In this document: in pieces, positions 36,710 through 45,627 of the stretch | How the letters are laid out: each line of letters begins with the position of its first letter | Numbering within the stretch: the first letter of the stretch is position 1 | NCBI GenBank assembly: GCA_003693705.1 | Contig: RBZT01000768.1 | Location: 1 to 64,000 of the forward strand | Reading direction: 5' to 3' | Length of the DNA: 64,000 nt | Origin: Polymyxa betae | Lineage: Eukaryota > Endomyxa > Phytomyxea > Plasmodiophorida > Plasmodiophoridae | Translations under genes and position numbers: made by a program | The notes under the pieces: generated by a model | What the model saw: the letters and a program-made list of their open reading frames with translations, nothing else | The model's database searches: none | Told to the model about the DNA's origin: nothing

Positions 36710-37363
36710 ATGGCTCGTCGTCAAACCAGGTCCTCGTTCGCCAGCCGAGCTGCTGCTCCTCGGCCTGCTCGTGCTCCCACTGCCATCAATAAGACGGCGG
36801 CTAACGCGCCGGCTCTGGCTAAGCCCCAGCCTCAACCCACTGTATGCAATGCAATGTTGGGTATCTCTTCAGAGATGTAATTGGAGTTAGGCGTCTTCCA
36901 ACCCGATTCCCCAGAGCCAAGGACCTGTCGGTGGTGGTTTGCTTTCTACTATGGCGTCAGGTATACGGCCAGATTTTCTGGTGATTTCAATACTCACTAT
37001 TGCTGTAGGAATGGCATTCGGCACAGGTAGCGCCATCGCTCATCGAGCTGTTGATGCTGTTATGGGTGGTGGATCATCTGGCCACCATCCAGCAGAACAA
37101 CAGTCTGCTCCTGGTGCTCCAATGGCGTCGGTTTCCAGCTTCGATCATGAAGGATCATCAGATTCATGCAAAGCTGACTTGAAGGCATTCCAAGATGTAA
37201 GTTTGCTTGCATAAATGCATCATGGCAATGCTGATTATCTGTGGCGTAGTGTTTAGCGGCGAATGGAAACAGCATGTCCAACTGTAAATATTATTTCGAT
37301 ATGCTGCAGCAGTGCCAGCTGCGATCTCCTCAGCAGCCCTCATTCTCTTTTGGAGATGACTGA
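36710..37363 (+). CDS. MIX17: CHCHD2/10 (Mix17)-like mitochondrial protein
   Basis: Four exons (36710-36841, 36891-36960, 37009-37196, 37250-37363), three introns of 48-53 bases. The N-terminus is basic, Ala/Pro-rich and like a mitochondrial targeting segment (MARRQTRSSFASRAAAPRPA). The middle has the glycine-rich conserved segment GGLLSTMASGMAFGTGSAIA then HRAVDAVMGG. The C-terminal CHCH domain has twin CX9C motifs: CKADLKAFQDC and CKYYFDMLQQC. Proteins of this family are oxidised by Mia40 in the intermembrane space and associate with cristae and respiratory complexes. The reading frame stays in phase through all joins. Convergent with the SPOUT1-like gene (100 bases apart). Confidence 0.85.
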
Positions 37364-37462
37364 TTATATGCCTCAGACTGTATTCATGGAATAAACTGAG
37401 GAGTGGATCATCAGAAAACTCCCTCAAAACTGCTAATGCTCTAATCGGCTCCAATTTATATA

Positions 37463-38643
37463 TTACAAAGAGGGATTCTGGAGAATTAGCGGATGTAATA
37501 CCGACATTGATACGAGAATGGCTTCTTCAGTTCGAATAGTTCCGCTTCCTTGATGTACACAAGTATTGATATAATCATCAAATAGTTCTTCGGCCCGATT
37601 ACAGGGTAGGCGCTCATCGCCTTCAACACAAGACTCAATGCCACCAAGTCCACCAAACACAATCAGAAGATGCTTGAATGGCCGCAGTTTAAAATCTCGA
37701 TCTTGAGCTATTTTCCCACGCTCTGATGTTCCCAGAGCAAGATCATAGCCGCTTTCATAGGGACAGTTTGAGAATACTTCTGAAAGACCAGCTGCCATGC
37801 GGGTTGTGTAACCCCAATACAACCCCAGATCTTCTTTAGGACGTGTTGGTGATACAGCAGTACCTTTAGCACCTAATATCCCATTCGGTTAAATTCAGAT
37901 AGCAATGACAAGGACGAATTACATTTGCAAACATTAGCAGGATTGGTTAAGGAAACAGTGATACGAACATTGGCAGGAATCTTATCTGGAATAAGAACAT
38001 GCTGTCTGAGACCAACATCGACAAGAGTGCCATGATCGGTATTCTTCACAGAAACACCCTCTCGATATTTACATACTTTATCAGCACGTAGATGATGTGG
38101 TGCATCTAATGGGTTTAGAAGACCAGCATATCTGTAGATACAGAAAAGGGATTCGTAAAGATCCAGATGCAGAGTTCGATTACGACCGACCTGAGATCTC
38201 GATGAACAGGAAACAGAGATTTTCGCAAATATTGTGGGCATTCCAGATATTGAAGTATTCTAGCTAGGAAGACGTTCTCGTTGGTCTTTTTCGAGTTCTT
38301 CTCGAAGTTACCTTCTATGGCTTGTTTGGATCCATCCTAAAGATGATTCATTGTCACTAGAGATAAACGGCATTTGTAAACGGATATGAACCTCTGAAAA
38401 CACGATAATTTCATCAATGTTGAAGATGGTAGCGGCTCTTGCAATCTGTCCAGCTAGATATGTTTTAAGCTCTGTAGTCTGAGCGTTCGAGATGATACTG
38501 CCTGGAAGAGCTAATGAGACCGTATAGCTCCTAGGTCTGGAAATCTGATCCAATGATGTGTGTTTCTCAGCAGTCCTCGTATCGGATTGCAGCTGGTCAG
38601 AATTGTTTTCATTTTGCTCCTGAACTCTGTTTCGTTTCCCCAT
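37463..38643 (-). CDS. SPOUT1: SPOUT1 (C9orf114)-like methyltransferase
   Basis: Start ATG 38643. Exon 1 (38643-38392) encodes RPRSYTVSLALPGSIISNAQ, TAYLAGQIARAATIFNID-type sequence (LAGQIARAATIFNIDEIIVF), then a 25-base micro-exon (38336-38312, DGSKQAIE), then ARILQYLECPQYLRKSLFP from 38263, YAGLLNPLDAPHHLR and a C-terminal half with GLYWGYTTRM, GYDLALGTSERG, HLLIVFGGLGGIES and GSGTIRTEEAILVSM. These match the deep-knot SPOUT family member SPOUT1/C9orf114 (centromere/spindle-associated in animals; putative RNA methyltransferase). The GGLGGIE loop and the GSxTIRTEEA end form the AdoMet-binding knot. Length about 340 aa agrees with the family (376 aa in human). Confidence 0.85.
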
Positions 38644-38941
38644 GAAATCAGCAGAAAACGAAATTCTTTGAAATGGCAAATGTTACAGCGTTACCGCGCA
38701 GTTGTCGTCAAATTTCTTAAAAAGTCCGGAACATTAAAGCTATCCGTAATTTGGCTCAAACTGGATTTAGTCAACAGCCGTCAAAGAGAGTCTAGGATTC
38801 CGCTGAGCCTCCCAGTGAGCTTTCGGTCACATTAAAGTGGATGTGAAACTGTTTTAAGCAATAAAAGTGGACGTAGTTCCAGTTTCAAACTCTGTTTAGC
38901 TTTATTACTTATTTTTGTGTGATCTGTTGTTGCGATTTTGA

Positions 38942-39195
38942 ATGGATAACCCCTTGGGATCGACTCAATTTGCATCTAACGTCGAAAGAACATCTTCCGG
39001 TCCCGGAGAAGCAGGCGCTGATCTGAAATCTGCACGGAATCGCAAGCGGAAACCACCTGAGCAAGCTAGTGGAATCTAACCACTGCATTTTTTCCGAATA
39101 CAGCAAGGGAAGGAACCATCCCACAGCTCGATCCAAATCTAAATCGAATTCGCGTTCAGATCCTGAGCTCTCCCTCTCAGAAGGCGACATCATAA
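38942..39195 (+). CDS. Small basic protein, unknown
   Basis: Two exons (38942-39068 and 39104-39195) around a 35-base intron give 72 aa in phase: MDNPLGSTQFASNVERTSSG, then ARNRKRKPPEQATREGTIPQ and LDPNLNRIRVQILSSPSQKA. Basic centre could be a nuclear localisation signal. No family recognised. Splicing is required, because unspliced reading stops soon after the donor. Lies 298 bases from the divergent SPOUT1 start. Confidence 0.4.
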
Positions 39196-39507
39196 AAACA
39201 GGGTTTACAGACATCCACTTTCCAATAATAAACGGAAGAACACAGTCACACCCACTTTGTGATTCTGTGACTGAAACTAGACTTGAAAAGTGGGTTTATA
39301 TTTGCGGATTTCTTTATTATTCTTAAAAATTTACTTCTAGGTTTGGGGTAGTTTGCAGTGTTTCAGCGCTTGCACCATCGTTTTTGTGGTGTCTGATCAC
39401 TCATCAGTTTCTCTAGTGAATCTAGTCTACCTCTCATTTGAAGCTTTGTCGCACACGAGTTTTGCGACATTATAATATCATCGACCGATAAGCTAATAGG
39501 CAAGCCT

Positions 39508-39625
39508 GTTAATTAAGACCCTGTTACGCTTCAATACCAGGGTCCAGGGTCTTATTTCACTTTTCAGGTTCTATTTCAGGGTTCTGGGCTTATTAGCCGG
39601 AGTCTTAATAGACGGAATTACTGTA
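39508..39625. mobile_element. Possible DNA-transposon end fragment
   Basis: Contains a hairpin of TAAGACCCTG with CAGGGTCTTA about 24 bases later, then CTTATTAGCC and GACGGAATTACTGTA. The last segment, read in reverse (TACAGTAATTCCGTC), resembles the terminal inverted repeats of pogo/Tigger-like elements that start CAGT next to TA. No matching opposite end or transposase is visible nearby, so it would be a truncated relic. Confidence 0.3.
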
Positions 39626-39978
39626 TTTGTATTCATTTCCTGCCGGATTCCATACTGGAACTGTGCAGACTACAGACTACCTGCTTTCTCTGGCATATTT
39701 AATTAAAGCTGGTAACAAAGTTGATCCGCCACCACCCATGAAGCAACCAACGTTCGCCACGCCGACTTGAATTACAAAACTTCCGAAAATGGAGCAGCCG
39801 TCTGCTGAAATTTTCAGCAAGAAAATTCGAACCCGGCCAAAGCATCTGAGACAAATCGAGATGAAAACTACAGCGGATTACGTGTTGATTCGCTCTGGTC
39901 TACCACATGTCCTGAAGAAATACCATTGTTCCAGTTCACAATCAGACTGATGTCAAGTATAGTTCTTATAAATTTTTA

Positions 39979-40411
39979 GGGCTCCGATCGAATCGAATTC
40001 GAATTCGACCATTTCTAACAAACAGCCTTGAAACAAAATATTAGTTAAAAGATCAAGAATAGGACTTTTTTATTTAAAAAATGAAAATTCCAAACATTAA
40101 CGCTGATATTGATTTTTGATTAAGAATGCTTCGTCGGATTCCAATTTGATGGTGCTGCGCGACAGATCCGAAGTCGTTTTCGACAAGATCCAAACGGCTC
40201 CTCTTCCTCACCCTCCCAGAGGCAACCATTTTAACAATGCGAGCCGCGGCTACATCGCGGACTCAGCAATTTTTTTTAAAAAATGAACTGAAAATTAAAA
40301 AAAAAAAAAACTTCGAACCACCGAATTGAATCAGGGGGGTCGGCTCGAGGCTCGATTCGTCGAATCAAAAGTTCGCGAATCATCGAGCTGATTCGGGCTC
40401 GATCGGAGCCC
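39979..40411. mobile_element. MITE-like element with TA target site
   Basis: Starts GGGCTCCGATCGA and ends TCGATCGGAGCCC, a perfect 13-base terminal inverted repeat, and is flanked on both sides by TA (39977-39978 and 40412-40413). The interior has GAATCGAATTCGAATTC-type sub-terminal sequence at the left, related AATCATCGAGCTGATTCGG at the right, and A/T-runs between. At 433 bases with no coding capacity it fits a non-autonomous Tc1/mariner-type element. Confidence 0.7.
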
Positions 40412-40981
40412 TATATAAATTCATGTTTTTCTGAACTTAGAATGTCGTGGGATCTTTAAAGTTTTTTTAAGTATTGTTCTGCTTCCTGATATGAATGAAA
40501 TGACTTACCAATTTTCAGGTTTTTACGTTTTATTCGAATCCTATCAAAAGTTACAAACCTACCTTCTTCTAGTATCAAGTAAAAACTTGACAAGTTATCA
40601 TGGAGGGTAGTTCTGAGGTGTCTCCTGTCATAAAAGTCACGACTGCCATTCAGTCTTGCAAAACGATTTGACCATCTGGCTCGTATTCAGATTGCTATGT
40701 TGCCCATGCAAACAGTTTCTACATGGAGGCGTTATCAGTATACGTTTTCGGGACACACCTAAATCTTAAACCTCGCCAATATTGCTGCAGATGTCCAATA
40801 TTTAGTGATTGCTCTTCTCAAGGGGGTTTTGTTCCAATCTAACAACCCGAGTTTCTTTGGAATCCCGCACGAATCTTCGGAATAATGTCTGGCTCTCGTT
40901 TGTGGCTAAATGTAGAATTGGAATGTTGCATTACACTTCTACAGAATTCGTTATGATTATGACGGGTGTTGGAAAGCGATC

Positions 40982-41620
40982 ATGACGTCGATTTTGCCGA
41001 CCCGAATCTTGTGCCCATATCATGAAACAAGAGAGTGTCGTATCTCTCGTCCTCGGTTATCAACAAAGATACAGACTCCCAAGCTCAGCTGGATAGATCA
41101 TCTGTTATCACAAGCAAAGAATGGATTATTTGGAGCTCTATATATTATGTCAAAGAATATCCATCATACAGAATCATGGATGTTAGCCACATTCATTATT
41201 GAATTCTTTCATCTATTAGCATTTACTGTATGCTCTGTTAAGATAATCACATTGTGTTTACCATTGAAATTGTTCTAGTTCTCCGATGAAGCCCATTTCC
41301 CCTGGGATTCCAAAGTCGCTTCTGTCTTACATATTGCTCGATTTGATCTGATCAATTTCTTTGGTGGTCACAATGAGACCATCTGGTTTTCTATTCGCTT
41401 CTATTGTGGTTGTGGGTATTCTATCCATGATTATTCATGTTAGTCTGGCATTCACCAGGTAACAAACACCATCTATCTGCATTCGTTCAATCTCTTAACG
41501 TTCGCCCATCAGGAATAGGATCGGCTCAATTCTACCTCTGAGAATCTTGAGGGGAATTTCCTGGGACTTTGGTCAGCTTCCTGTTCGTTCCATTTCTGTC
41601 AACATTCGCCCAGATTAGTC
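40982..41620 (+). pseudogene. N-terminal fragment of a Tmc-like membrane protein
   Basis: From ATG 40982: SWIDHLLSQAKNGLFGALYI, then SWMLATFIIEFFHLLAF, and after a 51-base intron TFSDEAHFPWDSKVASVLHI. This W...E-F-hLLaF-F...PW pattern resembles the N-terminal membrane region of Tiny-macrocyst (TmcB)-like proteins, which carry PAS domains further on and are common in chytrids and amoebae. After NETI the frame is lost by one base: the next transmembrane helix (GFLFASIVVVGILSMIIHVS) lies in another frame near a TTTT run, and a further shift occurs near 41565. No PAS domain follows. Best read as a decayed or truncated copy. Confidence 0.4.
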
Positions 41621-41679
41621 ATTGTCATGGTCATTCATTTACTACAAAAGCTCGCATATCTAATATACAAAATACGCCA

Positions 41680-42785
41680 TCATCCCAATTGCAAAGTCCA
41701 TTGAAATCGAGATGAAAACACGATTCTATCTACTTGACCATGACCTCCTATATCAACATAAATCCAATACCCAGGATGATGATGAACGATCTCAACATTT
41801 GAAATTCGTGATAGATCAATATCACATATACTCAGATATCTCAATATTATTGATATAATGATGTCTGATATTATGGGACATCCATTACGTAACATGTTTT
41901 ATATGCCTAAAAGTATTGAAGATATACTTAAAAATGAGAAAACGGATGATGGAGTTTATCTCCCAATTGATACAAATTTATACAAACAAAAAATTAATCC
42001 AATAAATTTAAAAACTCCAATGATGAACCCGCAAAAAAATTTAAACGACGTGATGAAAAATAAATTTTTTCAAGATGAAAAAATTACACAAATTAAACAA
42101 ACAATATTAAAAAGTAAATTAAATAATGAAATACTCTCAACAACAAGGTTAGTCCCGCCTGAATTTACAAGTTATAATTCTGATGTAATATCGGTTTTAC
42201 CAGATAAAAGCGAGAGACCCAGAGGTTGGCACCGAAGGCGTGGAGAAATCATTCATCAATGAGACTATCGCATTACAACAATCATATAGGAATCAGAGAC
42301 AAGTATTACCCATCATGTTTATCATTATATTGGTTGGATCCGTGGTATTCCTGTACTGGCCCATGGTGAAAACGTCTAGATCTGGGTATTAAATGTACCC
42401 GATCAATGATATTACTGTGTTCCAGCTCGAATATTGAATAGTGTGCCAGATATACGAGATAAGCTAACAACTATATAATCAACATATCTCTTCACACAAT
42501 CAATTCGTTGTATAAAACCAGAACATGACGTTTAACGAGATAATTGCGATTGTATGATGGGCGCTCATACATCGAGTTGGAGATCATTGAATTCATCTAA
42601 TACGGGTGCAACAGGGGGTGGTACTGGCTCTAGATCAGGTTTATGACATACTATAATGGATGAATTGCCATCATCTAGACCTGTATCATATCATACATAT
42701 GAATACAGATAGATATGATGATATATAGTACCAGATGGGGAACATATGATAGAAACTTCTTGAAATATATTCACCATCCATGGAT
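41680..42785 (-). pseudogene. Interrupted minus-strand coding fragments
   Basis: Coding-like minus-strand pieces flank the AT-rich island: QEVSIICSPSG then LDDGNSSIIVCHKPDLEPV (about 42770-42580), SLSRISGTLFNIRAGTQ, IDRVHLIPRSRRFHHGPVQE (about 42410-42330), and, beyond the island, DIDLSRISNVEIVHHHPGYW then IYVDIGGHGQVDRIVF with a stop at 41680. Short GT-AG introns can link the first pieces (for example GTAATACTTG...GCGATAG), but the island breaks the path to the last piece. The family is not recognised. Could be one broken gene or two. Confidence 0.3.
41858..42262 (+). CDS. AT-rich foreign-looking ORF
   Basis: A 134-aa frame from ATG 41858 whose core (about 41885-42205) is far more AT-rich than anything around it, with a codon use (AAA, AAT, ATT, TTA) unlike neighbouring genes. 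The protein is Lys/Asn/Ile-rich: MPKSIEDILKNEKTDDGVYL, NLKTPMMNPQKNLNDVMKNK, LVPPEFTSYNSDVISVLPDK. The last about 17 codons (from ERPRGWHRRRGE) revert to host-like composition, so the stop is probably in host sequence. No family recognised. Its look suggests a fragment from an AT-rich genome such as a mitochondrion, endosymbiont, large DNA virus or mobile element. Confidence 0.35.
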   Translation: MMSDIMGHPLRNMFYMPKSIEDILKNEKTDDGVYLPIDTNLYKQKINPINLKTPMMNPQKNLNDVMKNKFFQDEKITQIKQTILKSKLNNEILSTTRLVPPEFTSYNSDVISVLPDKSERPRGWHRRRGEIIHQ

Positions 42786-43826
42786 ATGCACGTAGTATAC
42801 GAAGTATACAATGTTCTGTTAGATTACGTTGTCGGGCCTATCATATCAGATGATGCTCAACGAGGGCCCCCCAGAGCACAAACCCTAAAACCCTACCTCC
42901 TCACCACGGAACAGAAATCGGAACGCTGTTCGATGATCTGGTATGATAGGAACACAATTGCGAAACTTCCCGAACTGTTTCGCTACGAATATCTCCACCT
43001 GTAACAGGTCAACTTCATGTCAGAGCAGAGGCCGATGGAACCGGGAGCGAGCGAGGGGCTGGGGGCCAGTACGCCCGCCCAAGTCCCATCCAATAGTACC
43101 TGGACGGAATCGGAGAATCCGGATATGGGGACGGGGTCCCAGTACGACACATGCCCGGGACACGATAGCTCCGGATACAGGCGATAATCATCAGCTGGAC
43201 CCAGGGCGTCCCGTACTGGCCCGGGCGGAGTCCGATCCGGACCAAGAATCGCCTGCAGCTCTGTACATCACATCGACATGAGTATTTGGCATGAGCCGAG
43301 ATAAGGCGATATGCAACCTGCAGGTCGGTATGTGATGAAGCAGAGATTCATGTTGCCTGTGTTCGGGCGTACTGGCTCCTGCCTGGGGTCTGATTGATGA
43401 TGGGTGGGGCGGACCCCGCGTCCCCACGCAAACTTTCCCGAACTCGTTTAGCATAGGCAGGCAGGTGTATCTGACGATAGAATTCGTGATGAGCGGATCG
43501 ATTCATGATCGATTTGATGAGAAGAAATAGATCAGAGCAGGGTGAGTAGGAGATCCACTTCATTATATCATTGATATTGATAATACTATGGCGTATCATG
43601 ATTATTGCTCATTATATACCATTATATAGACCATGTGATGTGTATCTATTGATATCATCATACATTCCATATCCATCTATATCTGTATAATTACAAATAA
43701 CCATCACCATGGACGATACTGGTCCGCGGTAAAGTCCGAAGAGCGAGAGAGAGAGACAGAGGAGAGATTGAGATCGTGTTGTATATTGTGGGCTGATAGT
43801 CGGTCATTTGATTTAGATCGGACAAT
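42786..43826. other. Region upstream of eRF3, partly GC-rich, repeated decamer
   Basis: About 1 kb. 43017-43470 is strikingly GC-rich and has overlapping open frames on both strands (for example MSEQRPMEPGASEGLGASTP on plus from 43017; HEFYRQIHLPAYAKRVRESL on minus from about 43500) that I cannot choose between. Copies of GTACTGGCYC occur at 43063 (minus), 43214 and 43369, with two more just outside at 42353 and 42621. A GA-rich tract lies at 43741-43775 just before the eRF3 start. Confidence 0.4.
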
Positions 43827-45520
43827 ATGCCTGCATTTAATCCATCTGCAGCTGAGTTTGTACCTCGATTTGATGCTGCCGCATTCGTACCTGATGCACA
43901 GACCTATACTGATACTCAGGAGGCGAATTGGGACGACGAGGACGCCCAGGATCAGCTAAACGTCAGCATGGCTGCCGTCTCTGTCCAGAGCCCACCAGCA
44001 TCCCAGCAGCAGCAGAAGCAGCCTGAGCCTGAGCCTGAACCTGAGCCGATCGTTGAAGAAGAAGAAGATGAAGATGATCAGGAAGAGGAGATTGATCCCT
44101 CCAAGTATCACGATCCTCGTGAGAATCTCAATGTTGTATTCATTGGTCATGTTGATGCTGGAAAATCGACCATCTCTGGCAATCTGCTTGTAATTACTGG
44201 CCAAGTAGATCAACGTACTGTTCAGAAATATGAACGTGAAGCTAAAGAGAAGAATCGTGAATCGTGGTTCTTAGCATATGTTATGGATACCAATGAAGAA
44301 GAACGTATTAAAGGTATCACAACCGAGATGGGACGAGCATCATTTGAGACAGCTGCTAAACGTTATACAATATTGGATACACCTGGACATAAGACATTAG
44401 TTCCAAATATGATTATGGGAACAGCACAAGCTGATATTGGTGTATTGGTTATATCTGCAAGAAAGGGAGAATTCGAGACTGGATTCGATCGCGGTGGTCA
44501 AACACGTGAACATGCTCTATTAGCAAAGACTTTGGGTGTTGAGAAGCTCGTTGTTGTTATCAACAAGATGGATGAACCATCTGTTAAATGGTCTGAAGAG
44601 CGATATAACGAGATTGTTGGGAAATTGACACCATTCTTACGACGATGCGGATTCCAGCTTAAGAAGAATCTCTGGTTCTTACCATGCTCTGGTATGACCG
44701 GTGCTAATCTCATGGAACCTGTCTCCAAGTCGGTTTGCCCATGGTATGGTTTCCCTATTCGACTAGGGTCTAGGGTTTAGGCTTTGTGTTTAGGTTCAAC
44801 GAAGGTCTGTCGTTGGTTGGCCTGCTTGACTCTTTACCGTCGAATCATCGTGATCCAAAGGCGCCCGTTCGGATTCCAGTATCTGGCCGTTATAAGGAGA
44901 TGGGATGTACCTTTATTATGGGGAAACTTGAGGTCGGCACTCTCAGCCTGAAATCCAAGCTCTGTCTCATGCCGGGTCGTAAACGCATCGAACTCGTCAG
45001 CATCGTAACCGACGAGAAAGAGCTCGAGTACTGTCGTCCCGGTGAGAACGTCTTGCTCAAATGTCGTGGTGTTGAAGAGGAAGATGTTCGTGTTGGAATG
45101 GTTTTATGTCCTGTTAAATATCCATGCAGCGTTGCTAGTGAATTCGAAGTTCAAATGCAGGTTACTGAACTGCTTGAACATAAGCCACTTATCACCGCTG
45201 GTTATGAAGCTGTTATGCATATTCATAGTGTTATCGTTGAATGTCAGATCAACAAATTGTTAGCGGAGTTCGACCCGCAGGGACGAAAGAGAAAGCGCCC
45301 TCCTGTGTTTGTTAAATCGAACAGTATTCTGACCTGTGTTATTTCAGTTGAATATCCAATTGCGGTTGAGGTAAGAGCATCATCACATCACTTGTCGGTT
45401 TGTTGATCGTGCCAATTGTAGACGTTCGCATCTCGACCTCAACTTGGTCGATTGACTTTACGTGATGAAGGCAAGACTATTGCTATCGGCAAGATCCTTT
45501 CTTTGGTGCCTGCTGCTTGA
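43827..45520 (+). CDS. SUP35: eRF3 translation termination GTPase
   Basis: Three exons (43827-44743, 44794-45370, 45422-45520; introns 50 and 51 bases), about 530 aa. eRF3 binds eRF1 and hydrolyses GTP at stop codons in the cytosol. The N-terminus has a PAM2-like PABP-binding motif (FNPSAAEFVP) and a second AAAFVPDAQ, then a Gln/Pro-Glu repeat and an acidic run. G-motifs: GHVDAGKST, DTPGHKTLVPN, NKMDEP. The switch region KGITTEMGRASFET is canonical for eRF3 rather than eEF1A. The splice restores the conserved CPWFN. Domains 2 and 3 follow (RIPVSGRYKEMGCTFIMGKL, KRKRPPVFVKSNSILTCVIS), ending GRLTLRDEGKTIAIGKILSL. Hbs1 is the alternative, but the EMGRASFET motif favours eRF3. Confidence 0.92.
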
Positions 45521-45627
45521 TTGCACTCGCTATTCCTCAGTTCAAATAAAAAATACATTCTTAAGCATTGATTGATACCATGTATTAACAGTATTTGATA
45601 CTTATTGGCAGTTTTACCATTAACGAC

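Larger units (their letters stand above)
39196..40981. other. Gene-poor stretch with transposon remnants
   Basis: About 1.8 kb with no long coding frame. It includes a possible transposon end at about 39500-39625 and the 433-base MITE-like element at 39979-40411, listed separately. The remainder shows nothing I can name. Confidence 0.5.
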
